Under the pieces are notes generated by a model. That model was not told the origin of the DNA. It ran no database searches and worked only from the letters and a program-made list of their open reading frames with translations. This document shows positions 17,800-26,963 of a stretch of DNA of 64,000 nt, piece after piece (within the stretch, counting starts at the first letter, position 1; each line of letters opens with the position of its first letter). A program made the position numbers and the translations under genes. The DNA lies in contig NZ_JACXAA010000002.1 of the NCBI RefSeq assembly GCF_014699035.1, positions 434,001 to 498,000 of the forward strand. Reading direction: 5' to 3'. The DNA is from Spirosoma validum. Lineage in GTDB: Bacteria > Bacteroidota > Bacteroidia > Cytophagales > Spirosomataceae.

Positions 17800-18735
17800 A
17801 TGCAACTAAATGTACTATTCATTATTTTTAATAAAGTAGACGAAACGAAACGAGTATTTAATGTAATAAAGAAACAAAAACCATCTCGCCTTTTTGTCGC
17901 GGCTGATGGACCAAGGCTGAACAAAGAAGGGGAAGTTGAAAAATGTAAATACGTCCGGCAATGGGTTCTGGAAAATATCGACTGGAATTGTGAAGTTAAA
18001 ACGTTATTCAGAGATGAAAATGTAGGGTGTGGCAGAGGACCATCGGAGGCTATAACGTGGTTTTTTGAGCACGTAACAGAAGGGGTTATTCTGGAAGATG
18101 ACTGCCTGCCGAACGACACCTTCTTTACGTTTTGTTTGCATTTGCTGGATAAATATAGAGATGAACACAAAATATCCATGATCTCCGGAAATAATTTCCA
18201 GCAAATCCAACCTATGGCATTAGACTCGGATTATTACTTTTCTATTTTCCCAAGTTCGCATGGCTGGGCAACCTGGAGACGCTCGTGGGATGGATTCGAT
18301 TATCACCTATCAGGCTGGCCGAAAGCCAATAAGGCTAAACTGAAAACGTATCTTTTCGAAGTGAAAGAATATTCGCAGTGGTGGCTGAATTATTTTACCT
18401 GGCTGTATGAAAATAAGCCGGAGGATATGTGGGATTTTCAATTTCATTACCTATGCATGATACGTAATCAACTGGCCATAATTCCCAAAGCGAACCTGGT
18501 CACAAACATTGGTTACGGTCCTGATGCTACGCACTCTCAAAATCCAGACAGCTATTTTGCCAATGTGCCGACGTATGAATTAGCGATTCCATTTAAGCAT
18601 CCGAGCAGTATTGAGCGAAATTATGCCGCCGATTTATTCATCCAGCCTATGCTTTTTGGGCGGGTTGATGTCGATACTACGTTCAAAAAGGTTAAGCGGG
18701 TAATCAAAAAAGCCATCCGATACAATCCCAGGTGA
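17800..18735 (+). CDS. Glycosyltransferase, nucleotide-diphospho-sugar transferase fold (HlpA-like)
   Basis: Cytoplasmic glycosyltransferase, GT-A-like. It starts with L-F-I-I-F-N-K, followed by F-V-A-A-D-G-P-R (about 33-40), G-C-G-R-G-P-S-E-A-I-T-W-F-F and I-L-E-D-D-C-L-P (about 96-103), where E-D-D is the metal/nucleotide-sugar motif. S-S-H-G-W-A-T-W-R-R-S-W-D is another block of this group. The frame opens at 17734 inside the previous gene, but the ATG at 17800 fits the family N-terminus (311 residues). Close paralogue of the protein at 22079. Donor and acceptor unknown. Confidence 0.8.
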   Translation: MQLNVLFIIFNKVDETKRVFNVIKKQKPSRLFVAADGPRLNKEGEVEKCKYVRQWVLENIDWNCEVKTLFRDENVGCGRGPSEAITWFFEHVTEGVILEDDCLPNDTFFTFCLHLLDKYRDEHKISMISGNNFQQIQPMALDSDYYFSIFPSSHGWATWRRSWDGFDYHLSGWPKANKAKLKTYLFEVKEYSQWWLNYFTWLYENKPEDMWDFQFHYLCMIRNQLAIIPKANLVTNIGYGPDATHSQNPDSYFANVPTYELAIPFKHPSSIERNYAADLFIQPMLFGRVDVDTTFKKVKRVIKKAIRYNPR

Positions 18736-19583
18736 TACCGCTTTCGATTATTACGATCAATCTAAACAATGCGGCAGGACTTGAAAAAACGGCTCGGAGC
18801 GTGAATGAGCAGACGTTTTTGGATTTCGAGTACATCATTATCGACGGTGGGTCAACGGATAAGAGCGTAGAAATGATTGATAAATTTTCAGATCGGATTA
18901 CCTACTCCATATCGGAACATGACCAGGGCATTTATCACGCTATGAATAAAGGCATTAAGCGGGCAAAAGGTGAGTACTGCCTTTTTCTCAACTCGGGTGA
19001 TTGGCTCGCTACGCCGACCATACTGGAGGAAGTGTTTGCCAAAAAGCCGCAAGCCGATGTGGTGGCGGGAGACATTTACTTCTATGACAATCAGAAGCAG
19101 ACGGTCCAGTGGCACGTTACGTCTCCGGAGGAAATTACGGCTAAAACCCTTTTTCTGGGTACGTTGCCTCATCAGGCTACGTTCGTTCGCAGGCGCTTGT
19201 TTGATCTCGTAGGACTCTATAATGAGCAACTCAGGATTGCTTCCGACTGGTTGTTTTTCGTAGAGGCTCTGCTCGTCCACCAGTGTTCCTACGCGCACTA
19301 TCCGGCACCCATCGCTTATTTTAACATGGACGGAATAAGTTGCAATCCAGCTACAAATGGTTTGCCCCGGCAGGAACAGCGGCTTATGTTGCAGGCCCGT
19401 TATCCACGATTTATGGCTGATTATGAGCAGCTTGATAAATTCGAAAAAGAGCGACAGCAATGGTTCGCCAGTCGGGAATACGCTGTTTATCTTTTTTTGG
19501 AACGTAGCAGAATCATCCAGTCAGGCGTGTTTCTTCGACGGATAAAGCGGTTTGTTCTGCGAATGCTAGCTCGGCGGAAATGA
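18732..19583 (+). CDS. Family 2 glycosyltransferase
   Basis: GT-A glycosyltransferase. L-S-I-I-T-I-N-L-N-N opens the Rossmann-like fold. I-I-I-D-G-G-S-T-D-K-S (about 35-45) binds the nucleotide and L-N-S-G-D-W-L (about 86-92) takes the place of the DXD motif. The GTG start overlaps the previous gene by 4 bp and the end overlaps the next by 4 bp, indicating translational coupling. Paralogous to the enzymes at 20284 and 26130, which share G-I-Y-x-A-M-N-K-G-I. 283 residues; sugar unknown. Confidence 0.85.
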   Translation: MIPLSIITINLNNAAGLEKTARSVNEQTFLDFEYIIIDGGSTDKSVEMIDKFSDRITYSISEHDQGIYHAMNKGIKRAKGEYCLFLNSGDWLATPTILEEVFAKKPQADVVAGDIYFYDNQKQTVQWHVTSPEEITAKTLFLGTLPHQATFVRRRLFDLVGLYNEQLRIASDWLFFVEALLVHQCSYAHYPAPIAYFNMDGISCNPATNGLPRQEQRLMLQARYPRFMADYEQLDKFEKERQQWFASREYAVYLFLERSRIIQSGVFLRRIKRFVLRMLARRK

Positions 19584-20287
19584 AAGGATTTATTAAAAAA
19601 GTTGCCCAGCGTTTCGGCCATGATATTGTGCATTTACCATCCGATCCGATCGTCCGTCAATGGTTGGATTTAATGCGGTCAAACAACATTGAGATGGTTT
19701 TCGACGTGGGGGCCAATACAGGTCAGTTTGGTAAAAAGATCCGTTCGTTTGGCTATACAGGGTCTATCGTATCGTTTGAACCCTTGTCGGATGCCTATGA
19801 CCAACTTCAGCTTACGGCCCAAAACGACCAGGCCTGGCAAGCGGTTAGGTCGGGGATTGGTCACTATGATGGTATCGCTGAGATAAATGTTTCCCGCAAT
19901 TCATACAGTAGCTCGTTACTGGACATTCTTCCGCTGCATGTGGATAGCGAAGTCGATGCCGTTTATGTTCGAAAGGAAACCATTATCATGCTGAAGATCG
20001 ATTCCGTCATAAATCAGTATAGTCGCCCCGGCCAGAATATTTATGTAAAGATCGATGCGCAAGGATTTGAACGTCAGGTGTTTGAAGGGTGTAGTCAATC
20101 GTTTGACCGGATTAAAGGCTTTCAGGTAGAACTTTCCATTCAGCAACTGTATGAGCAGGAAACCCTGATGGCCGAAATGATCGATTTGCTGAGGCAGGCG
20201 GGTTATAAGCTTAAACTCATTGAGGGCGGCCATCGCAATTACGAAACGGGAGAATTACTACAGGTGGAGGGTTATTTTTTCAAATGA
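19580..20287 (+). CDS. FkbM-family SAM-dependent methyltransferase
   Basis: Second FkbM-type methyltransferase of the locus. SAM motif I is V-F-D-V-G-A-N-T-G-Q-F-G (about residues 41-52), S-F-E-P-L follows, and the later block is Y-V-K-I-D-A-Q-G-F-E (about 155-164). 235 residues, 4-bp overlaps on both sides. It differs clearly from the one at 17055, so it probably methylates another position or sugar. Confidence 0.85.
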   Translation: MKGFIKKVAQRFGHDIVHLPSDPIVRQWLDLMRSNNIEMVFDVGANTGQFGKKIRSFGYTGSIVSFEPLSDAYDQLQLTAQNDQAWQAVRSGIGHYDGIAEINVSRNSYSSSLLDILPLHVDSEVDAVYVRKETIIMLKIDSVINQYSRPGQNIYVKIDAQGFERQVFEGCSQSFDRIKGFQVELSIQQLYEQETLMAEMIDLLRQAGYKLKLIEGGHRNYETGELLQVEGYFFK

Positions 20288-21153
20288 ATACAGTCGCTGT
20301 ATCACTGATCACGGTTAATCTGAACAACAAAATCGGTCTGGAAGCGACGATTAACAGCGTACTGAATCAATCTTACAAAAATTACGAGTTTATACTTATT
20401 GATGGCGGTTCTCAGGATGGTAGCGCTGAACTTATTGAACACGTTAGCGACAAACTAACGTACTGGGTTTCAGAAAAGGATAACGGAATTTACCATGCCA
20501 TGAATAAAGGTATACAACAGGCGAAAGGAACGTATTGCCTGTTCCTTAATTCGGGTGACTGGCTTGTGAATAATGCCGTTTTAGCTACTGTGTTCTCAAC
20601 CAGTCCAACGGCTGATATGCTGATTGGGCGCTGTCGGATTTCCGAGAATGGAGAATCTGTTTTTATCACGAAGCCGTCAGCTGATCTTACCCTAAAATCC
20701 TTCATCGGGAATACTTTACCACACCAGGCTACATTCATCAAAACAGCCTTGTTTAACCGATTTGGGCTCTATGAGGAAAAATATAAGATTAACGCCGATT
20801 TCGCTTTCTGGATTCGGGCTATCGTCCTCGGAAACTGTTCGATAGCCGCGCTCGACGTATTGATTTCGGACTATAATTTGGATGGCATATCGAGCAGCAT
20901 CCATGAAAATCCAGACATTCATAAAGAAATACCGCTTATCCTGAAAGAGCATTTTCCTGAGCGCGTACTTGACGATTATCGAAGCTGGTTGGCTGAAAAA
21001 CAGGATCAGAGTAGCGTCTATTTTGATTGGATAAAATCAAAAAAATATAGGTATAGCGTTATAAAACTAGTCTATAAATTATCAAGACGATTCACCAGGG
21101 CAGTTCGATACGTTACTGTTAAAAAAGGGGATAGTATTCCTGCCGTCGAATGA
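20284..21153 (+). CDS. Family 2 glycosyltransferase
   Basis: GT-A glycosyltransferase with V-S-L-I-T-V-N-L-N-N-K, L-I-D-G-G-S-Q-D-G-S (about 38-47), G-I-Y-H-A-M-N-K-G-I-Q and L-N-S-G-D-W-L. Strongly similar to the proteins at 18732 and 26130, so these are probably copies of one ancestor with changed specificity. A basic tail (about 255-289) may sit on the membrane. Overlaps both neighbours by 4 bp. Confidence 0.85.
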   Translation: MNTVAVSLITVNLNNKIGLEATINSVLNQSYKNYEFILIDGGSQDGSAELIEHVSDKLTYWVSEKDNGIYHAMNKGIQQAKGTYCLFLNSGDWLVNNAVLATVFSTSPTADMLIGRCRISENGESVFITKPSADLTLKSFIGNTLPHQATFIKTALFNRFGLYEEKYKINADFAFWIRAIVLGNCSIAALDVLISDYNLDGISSSIHENPDIHKEIPLILKEHFPERVLDDYRSWLAEKQDQSSVYFDWIKSKKYRYSVIKLVYKLSRRFTRAVRYVTVKKGDSIPAVE

Positions 21154-22079
21154 GAAAGCTACGGAAACTATTGGCTTTGCTTAAATCAAAAACTGTACTT
21201 GCTAAAAAGCCTGAGCAGAAAACCTATGCGGGTTGGGCGTCGAAAAATTATAATTCGTCGCCAGCGATAAGCTTTATTATACAGTCTCATAATAAATCAG
21301 GGAATGTACTTCTTCTGGTCAAAAAGCTGAGAGTGATTCCTGCCACCGAGATTATTGTCATTGACGATGGCTCAACGCTGGAACATACCATACAGCTCAC
21401 GAAATTTCTGACGAATGCCAACGAGTTTCTGTTACGTTGCAATGATTTATATGAAGTAATAACTTACAGCCGGGCCTTACAGTTCGCAAGAGGTAAGTAC
21501 GTCATTCTGTTGCAGGATGATGATGATTTCGAGACGACTAACTGGGTAAGTGAAGGGTTAAATTACTTCGACCATGACGATCAACTAGTCATTTTAGGCG
21601 GCAGAGACGGAGCCAGGTTGTTGCCCGTTTATCACGACAATACCGTTAAGCGAGGTCCTTTTGTGATGGAGGGTAATTTTGCCATCCGCGCCAACTCGTT
21701 CAACATTGAACTGTGTAGAAACACACAGTCAGAATCGGGACTTACGTACGTTCAGTACGTAGACCGGGCGCCCATGTGGATAAGACGGGATTTATTTTTG
21801 AGTGCGCTGCACGATTTTGACGTACAATTTGCCCCATTCCAATGGGACGATGCCGAAGTGTGTTTACGAGCCTGGACACTGGGCCTGCATATTGGACACT
21901 ATCCGGCAAATTTTAAAATCGGAGGGCTGGGTACTGGTGGAATCCAGCTGTGGAACAACGAGTTGCATCATCGACAGGACGAAGTAAACGTAAAACGGGT
22001 CTATGAATTATATGAGGACAAACTCACGTACATTGATTCGTTGGTCGATCAGTGCAATAGCCTGGTAGCTCATCCCTGA
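21150..22079 (+). CDS. Family 2-like glycosyltransferase
   Basis: S-F-I-I-Q-S-H-N-K-S opens a GT-A fold at residue 41 or so. I-V-I-D-D-G-S-T (about 69-76), S-R-A-L-Q-F-A-R-G-K-Y and L-L-Q-D-D-D-D-F (about 119-126) give the nucleotide-sugar and metal-binding motifs. A basic 30-residue N-terminus precedes the domain. The later part has F-A-P-F-Q-W-D-D-A-E-V-C-L-R-A-W, a possible acceptor/catalytic region. 309 residues, overlaps the neighbours by 4 bp and 1 bp. Confidence 0.8.
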   Translation: MRKLRKLLALLKSKTVLAKKPEQKTYAGWASKNYNSSPAISFIIQSHNKSGNVLLLVKKLRVIPATEIIVIDDGSTLEHTIQLTKFLTNANEFLLRCNDLYEVITYSRALQFARGKYVILLQDDDDFETTNWVSEGLNYFDHDDQLVILGGRDGARLLPVYHDNTVKRGPFVMEGNFAIRANSFNIELCRNTQSESGLTYVQYVDRAPMWIRRDLFLSALHDFDVQFAPFQWDDAEVCLRAWTLGLHIGHYPANFKIGGLGTGGIQLWNNELHHRQDEVNVKRVYELYEDKLTYIDSLVDQCNSLVAHP

Positions 22080-22999
22080 TGTTCACAACGCCTATTTTAC
22101 TGATCGTATTCAACCGACCCAGCACGACGCAACAGACGTTCAACGTACTAAAACAGCTCAGACCCAAGTATCTTTTCGTAGCGGCTGATGGACCAAGGGC
22201 CAACGTACCGGAGGATGCTGAACGGTGCCGCGCCACCCGGACCATCATTGAAACGCAGATTGACTGGGAATGTGATCTCCAAACGCTATTCAGATTAGAA
22301 AATAAGGGTTGTGGACACGGTCCGGCCGAAGCAGTTACCTGGTTTTTTGGTCACGTAGAAGCGGGTATTATCCTGGAAGATGATTGTCTGCCAGAATTAA
22401 GTTTTTTCTCGTTTTGCCAACAACTCCTGAAGCGATACGAAACCGACGAGCGGGTGTATATGATAACCGGTACCAACGCCCTGAAACGATGGTTTCGATC
22501 CCGACAATCGTATTTTTTTTCGTACATGGCGCATAGCCTGGGCTGGGCGTCGTGGCGAAGAGCCTGGCAAGCGTTCGATTACGAAATGAAAGACGTCGAT
22601 ACGGAACGGGTGCAAAAACGCCTGTGTGCTACGTTGTCTAATAACCGGTACGCCGACTACTATCTGGCTCAATTCGTAACGTACCAGAAAACACGCCCGG
22701 CGGATGTGTGGGACTTCCAGTGGTTATTTGCCCGGTGGGTCAATGGCGGGTACACAATTGTTCCAGCCGTTAACTTAATCTCGAACATTGGCTTTCATGC
22801 CGACGCGACCCACTCATTTAACGAAAATGACCTGTTAGCCAAATTGCCTGTTTATCCGATCACGTTTCCCCTAAAGCACGCGAAACCAAACATCGATAAA
22901 CTATTCGACTGGGTTGTTTTTGAGCGGTTCGTCAACCCCAAGAAAAGAAGCGTTTGGAAAAAAATCCTGCTGAAAAGTATCCGCCTGATTGCTACGTAG
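22079..22999 (+). CDS. Glycosyltransferase, nucleotide-diphospho-sugar transferase fold (HlpA-like)
   Basis: Paralogue of the protein at 17800. It has I-L-L-I-V-F-N-R-P, F-V-A-A-D-G-P-R (about 33-40), G-C-G-H-G-P-A-E-A-V-T-W-F-F, I-L-E-D-D-C-L-P (about 98) and S-L-G-W-A-S-W-R-R-A-W. The ATG shares one base with the upstream TGA. 306 residues. Two members of this uncommon group in one locus suggest two related linkages or donors. Confidence 0.8.
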   Translation: MFTTPILLIVFNRPSTTQQTFNVLKQLRPKYLFVAADGPRANVPEDAERCRATRTIIETQIDWECDLQTLFRLENKGCGHGPAEAVTWFFGHVEAGIILEDDCLPELSFFSFCQQLLKRYETDERVYMITGTNALKRWFRSRQSYFFSYMAHSLGWASWRRAWQAFDYEMKDVDTERVQKRLCATLSNNRYADYYLAQFVTYQKTRPADVWDFQWLFARWVNGGYTIVPAVNLISNIGFHADATHSFNENDLLAKLPVYPITFPLKHAKPNIDKLFDWVVFERFVNPKKRSVWKKILLKSIRLIAT

Positions 23000-23008
23000 T
23001 CTGTTACG

Positions 23009-24250
23009 ATGACAGCCAATAAAAAAACCGTACTAAACTTATCCGCAGGCGATTTTGGCGGAGCGGGCGCATTTGCGGTTGATTTCAACAACCTCTTGCA
23101 GGCGAGTGGTATGGCTTCCTATTTACTCGTGAAAGAGGCAAAAAACAAGCACAGCCAGGCCGTTGTCTACCCGAATTCCAAGTACGATAAGCCAAAAGGG
23201 AAGTTGATGCGCAGCCTTAATAAACAGCGACTTACCGACAACAAGTTTGTGTACGATTATTATTTCTATAACAAATACGAACGCTGCACGACCGTTTCCG
23301 CCAGGAAAGTGCTGCAACAAATTCCAGCGAAGCCGGATGTCATCATTACGTACTGGGTCACCGATTTCATCAATGCCCAGACGCTGAGCGAGTTGTATGA
23401 ACTCACGGGTGCCAGCATCTATTGTTTTCTGGTGGATAACGCTCCGCTGACGGGTGGTTGCCATTATCCGTGGGGTTGTCAGGGTTTCAAGCAAGATTGT
23501 GCCGATTGTCCGGCTATTCTGGCTGATAATATCAAGTACGTAGCGTCGGAGAACTTAGCTTTCAAAAAGAAGTATTTGCCCGAGTCGGCGAAAGCCGTGG
23601 CGTTTTCGAACAGCGATTATGACAGAGCCTGCCAATCCGCGCTTTTTCGGGATCGAGACGTACTAAAACTGATCGGTTTTGTTGACGAAACAAAATTCAC
23701 AGTGGGTAACCAACGATCAGCCCGGTCTTATTTTTCACTGTCTGCTGACAAAAAGATTATTTTCTTCGGGGCGTCGTCCCTGACCGAAAGGCGGAAAGGA
23801 ATGGCGCTTTTGCAACAAGCCCTGTCAAGCTTACAAACGGATAGTGTTTGCTTATTGGTTGCTGGTGAATGTACGCTGCCGCTTGTCGGTCTTTCGGTAA
23901 AGCAGGCCGGTTATTTATCTGAAGAAGAGTTGATTACAGCGTATCAGGCAGCTGATGTGTTTGTTTGTCCCTCCCTGGAAGATTCGGGTCCTATGATGGT
24001 TAACCAGGCACTGATGTGCGGTACGCCCGTCGTGGCCTTCGACACGGGAGTAGCCCAGGACCTGGTAATAACCGGAAAAACTGGCTACAGAGCCCGGTTG
24101 GGTGATGTGGCCGACCTGGCTCAGGGCATCCAGTCTGTACTTGGTCTGTCGGAAGAACAGTATGGTCAAATGGCTGCCGGTTGCCGGGAATTCGCCGAAA
24201 AAACCTTCAGCAAAAGGGTTGTCATGGACCAGTTAACGAATGTTATCTAA
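23009..24250 (+). CDS. Family 4-type (GT-B) glycosyltransferase
   Basis: Retaining GT-B glycosyltransferase. N-terminal half: V-L-N-L-S-A-G-D-F-G-G-A-G, with a cysteine-rich insert near residues 150-175 (G-G-C-H-Y-P-W-G-C-Q-G-F-K-Q-D-C-A-D-C-P) known in a GT4 subgroup. C-terminal half: F-F-G-A-S-S-L-T-E-R-R-K-G, then V-F-V-C-P-S-L-E-D-S-G-P-M-M-V-N-Q-A-L-M, the donor-binding region. 413 residues. The last 11 bp overlap the acetyltransferase frame. The four Cys could bind a metal; I infer this only from spacing. Confidence 0.85.
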   Translation: MTANKKTVLNLSAGDFGGAGAFAVDFNNLLQASGMASYLLVKEAKNKHSQAVVYPNSKYDKPKGKLMRSLNKQRLTDNKFVYDYYFYNKYERCTTVSARKVLQQIPAKPDVIITYWVTDFINAQTLSELYELTGASIYCFLVDNAPLTGGCHYPWGCQGFKQDCADCPAILADNIKYVASENLAFKKKYLPESAKAVAFSNSDYDRACQSALFRDRDVLKLIGFVDETKFTVGNQRSARSYFSLSADKKIIFFGASSLTERRKGMALLQQALSSLQTDSVCLLVAGECTLPLVGLSVKQAGYLSEEELITAYQAADVFVCPSLEDSGPMMVNQALMCGTPVVAFDTGVAQDLVITGKTGYRARLGDVADLAQGIQSVLGLSEEQYGQMAAGCREFAEKTFSKRVVMDQLTNVI

Positions 24251-24989
24251 GCAGGACTTATCTGCAACCATGGTCTCCGACTTACAAATACTGCCCTGGG
24301 ATACTCGTTTCTTTGGCTATACCGTCGGCCGAATCGATATGCTTTCTTACGATGAGATCGAACTGGAAACGTTAGTGGAAAAAGCTTGGCAGCAGGGGGT
24401 TAAGTTGCTGTACGTGTTTACGGATAATGCTACCGAATTAAGCCCAAACATAGTCGATACGTATACTGGCTACCTGGTGGATACGAAAATAACGTACCGT
24501 TATGAGGTCGGCCAGGATGAAAGCGTAGCCGCTTTCGGACCCATAGAAATATTCTCAGCCGGACAGGACGTAGCGCAACTCTATGAACTTGCTTATCAAA
24601 GTGGTGACTATTCCCGCTTCAAGGTGGATGCAATAGTTGGGGAAGAGAATTTTAAGCGGCTTTATCGGCAGTGGATTGATAACAGCGTATCCGGGCAGGC
24701 TGCCGATGATACCTTCGTTTACGTAGTGGATAAGGCCATTCAGGGATTTATAACCGTCCAGAAAAAACCGACAGTTGCGACGATTGGCTTGCTGGCAACG
24801 GATAAATCGGTAAGAGGGCGGGGTGTTGGCAGCGCCTTGCTGAACTACGTCAAACACGACTTACGCGCGTCTTCAGCGATACATCTGGACGTAGCGACGC
24901 AAAAAAAGAACATCGTAGCGTGTCGCTTTTACGAACGAAACGGATTTACCGTCAAGAGCGAAGTCAACGTTTCCCATATCTGGCTATGA
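24240..24989 (+). CDS. wecD: WecD-like dTDP-4-amino-4,6-dideoxygalactose N-acetyltransferase (GNAT)
   Basis: GNAT acetyltransferase. L-P-W-D-T-R-F-F-G-Y near the start is characteristic of the WecD/fucosamine group. Acetyl-CoA motif A is K-S-V-R-G-R-G-V-G-S-A-L-L (about 196-208). C-R-F-Y-E-R-N-G-F is the C-terminal GNAT block. The gene sits directly upstream of the WecE-like transaminase with an ATGA overlap, as expected for the two steps to dTDP-4-acetamido-4,6-dideoxygalactose (Fuc4NAc). The start may be 24240 or the Met at 24270. No dTDP-glucose synthase or dehydratase is in the window. Confidence 0.82.
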   Translation: MLSKQDLSATMVSDLQILPWDTRFFGYTVGRIDMLSYDEIELETLVEKAWQQGVKLLYVFTDNATELSPNIVDTYTGYLVDTKITYRYEVGQDESVAAFGPIEIFSAGQDVAQLYELAYQSGDYSRFKVDAIVGEENFKRLYRQWIDNSVSGQAADDTFVYVVDKAIQGFITVQKKPTVATIGLLATDKSVRGRGVGSALLNYVKHDLRASSAIHLDVATQKKNIVACRFYERNGFTVKSEVNVSHIWL

Positions 24990-26164
24990 CGTCTTTTACC
25001 ATCCCCTATAACAAGCCTTATCTGTCTGGTAACGAGACGAAATACATCGTTGACGCGGTAAAATCCGGTAAAATTTCGGGGAATGGCATCTTCACGCAAC
25101 GGTGCCACCAGTTCTTTCAAACCCGATACCGTTTCCCCAAGGTACTGTTAACCACTTCCTGTACGGACGCGCTGGAAATGGCGGCTATTTTGGCGGATAT
25201 TCAACCAGGTGATGAAGTCATTGTCCCCTCGTATACGTTCGTGTCAACCGCGCTTGCGTTTGTGCGTCAGGGGGCTTCAATCGTTTTTGCGGACAGTAGT
25301 CTAGAAAATCCGAACCTGGATATTCGCCAGCTCGAAGCCCTGATCTCCCCCCGGACAAAAGCCATTGTGCCGGTTCATTATGCTGGTGTGGCCTGTAACA
25401 TGGACCCGATCATGGCGCTCGCGAATCGCTATAACCTGCTGGTGATTGAAGATGCTGCTCAGGCAATCGACGGCTATTACAAAGGCAAGCCACTCGGGTC
25501 AATCGGACATCTGGCGGCTTTTTCCTTCCACGAAACCAAAAATATTATCTCCGGTGAGGGGGGAATGCTGGTTATCAACGACGAACGATTTTTCAGGCGA
25601 GCTGAAATCATCTGGGAAAAAGGCACGAACCGAAGCGAATTTTTCAGGGGCGAAGTCGATACCTACGGCTGGGTTGATATTGGCTCTTCGTTTTTGCCGT
25701 CGGAGATTGTTTCAGCGTTTCTATACGCCCAACTCGAAAATCTGGATGACATTCAGAAACGACGTATTGCGCTGTGGAATTACTACTACCAGGCGCTCGA
25801 ACCGCTGGCAAATACGGGTGCGTTTCGTCTGCCGGTTTTGCCGGATTATTCCAGCAATAATGCGCATCTGTTTTACCTCATCTGCCAGAACGAAACCGAT
25901 CGTTCACGACTTATTGACACGCTGAAAGCGGAAGGAATTCTGGCTGTATTTCATTACCTGAGTTTGCACCGAAGCCACTATTATCAGGCCAAACATGACG
26001 GACGGGTCTTGCCGTTTGCTGATACGTATGCCGATTGTCTGGTTCGATTGCCTCTTTTTTATGAATTATCGTTCGCCGAAATTGACCGAATTGTCAATCT
26101 GATCAACAGCCTGTATTCTAAGGAAGTGTATGTTGAAGCTGTCCATCATTACGGTCAATTATAA
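24986..26164 (+). CDS. wecE: WecE-like dTDP-4-amino-4,6-dideoxygalactose transaminase
   Basis: PLP transaminase converting dTDP-4-keto-6-deoxyglucose to dTDP-4-amino-4,6-dideoxygalactose. Similarity to E. coli WecE is evident throughout: [41 protein letters not shown] with PLP lysine Lys185, E-K-G-T-N-R-S-E-F-F-R-G, and D-I-G-S-S-F-L-P-S-E. The frame is open to 24920, but the ATG at 24986 overlaps the wecD stop by 4 bp and matches the family start. 392 residues. The last 35 bp overlap the next gene. Confidence 0.92.
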   Translation: MTSFTIPYNKPYLSGNETKYIVDAVKSGKISGNGIFTQRCHQFFQTRYRFPKVLLTTSCTDALEMAAILADIQPGDEVIVPSYTFVSTALAFVRQGASIVFADSSLENPNLDIRQLEALISPRTKAIVPVHYAGVACNMDPIMALANRYNLLVIEDAAQAIDGYYKGKPLGSIGHLAAFSFHETKNIISGEGGMLVINDERFFRRAEIIWEKGTNRSEFFRGEVDTYGWVDIGSSFLPSEIVSAFLYAQLENLDDIQKRRIALWNYYYQALEPLANTGAFRLPVLPDYSSNNAHLFYLICQNETDRSRLIDTLKAEGILAVFHYLSLHRSHYYQAKHDGRVLPFADTYADCLVRLPLFYELSFAEIDRIVNLINSLYSKEVYVEAVHHYGQL

Positions 26165-26945
26165 CAATGCGCCGGGACTGGCAAAAACGATTGACAGCGT
26201 CATTGGACAGCAGTGCGACGAGTTTGAGTATATCATCATCGACGGGGGATCGACCGACGGAAGTGTTGAGATGATCCGGCAATTCGAAAGTAAAATTGCC
26301 TACTGGGTCAGCGAGCCCGACAGCGGCATTTACCAGGCTATGAACAAAGGGATCGTGCAGGCTAAAGGAGAGTACTGCCAGTTTTTGAACTCCGGCGATT
26401 ACCTGTTGAGACCGGACGTCACCGAACGAATGCTGACCAATGTGACGCCAGATTGCAGCATTTTGTATGGAAATAAAATACGGCGCTACAACGGCGTCGA
26501 CCGGGTGGAAAAAAGTTACGCCGGGCGCCGGATTACGTTATTCGACATGTACGTCTCCACCCTGTTTCATGCACCGACCTACATCAAAAAAACGCTTTTT
26601 GACCGCTATGGTCTCTACGACGAAACGCTGAAAATCGTGTCAGACTGGAAGTTCTATCTGATTGCCGTTGGGCTTAACAATGAGACCGTACTGTACCGGG
26701 ATATTGACGTGGTCTGGTTTGATAGTCAGGGCATTAGCAGCACCAATAAAGCGCTGGACAGGCAGGAACGGGAACAGGTGTTAGCCGCCGTTTTGCCCAA
26801 ACCCATTCTGGCTGATTACCAGGAATTTGCCCGGGACCTGACCATCATCCGAAAAATAAAGAAACTGCCGGGCCTCTGGTTTTTCATTCTGAATCTGTAC
26901 CGACTCGTCATTCGACTGGATCGTTACGTAGCACAGGAACGATAG
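26130..26945 (+). CDS. Family 2 glycosyltransferase
   Basis: GT-A glycosyltransferase with L-S-I-I-T-V-N-Y-N-N, I-I-I-D-G-G-S-T-D-G-S-V-E-M (about 34-47), G-I-Y-Q-A-M-N-K-G-I and L-N-S-G-D-Y-L (about 87). Third member of the paralogous trio with 18732 and 20284. It overlaps the wecE gene by 35 bp, more than the usual 4 bp; no later Met keeps the fold intact, so the overlap seems real. It could add the Fuc4NAc made by its neighbours, but this rests on position alone. Confidence 0.85.
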   Translation: MLKLSIITVNYNNAPGLAKTIDSVIGQQCDEFEYIIIDGGSTDGSVEMIRQFESKIAYWVSEPDSGIYQAMNKGIVQAKGEYCQFLNSGDYLLRPDVTERMLTNVTPDCSILYGNKIRRYNGVDRVEKSYAGRRITLFDMYVSTLFHAPTYIKKTLFDRYGLYDETLKIVSDWKFYLIAVGLNNETVLYRDIDVVWFDSQGISSTNKALDRQEREQVLAAVLPKPILADYQEFARDLTIIRKIKKLPGLWFFILNLYRLVIRLDRYVAQER

Positions 26946-26963
26946 ACGTAGCTTCTTTTGGAC

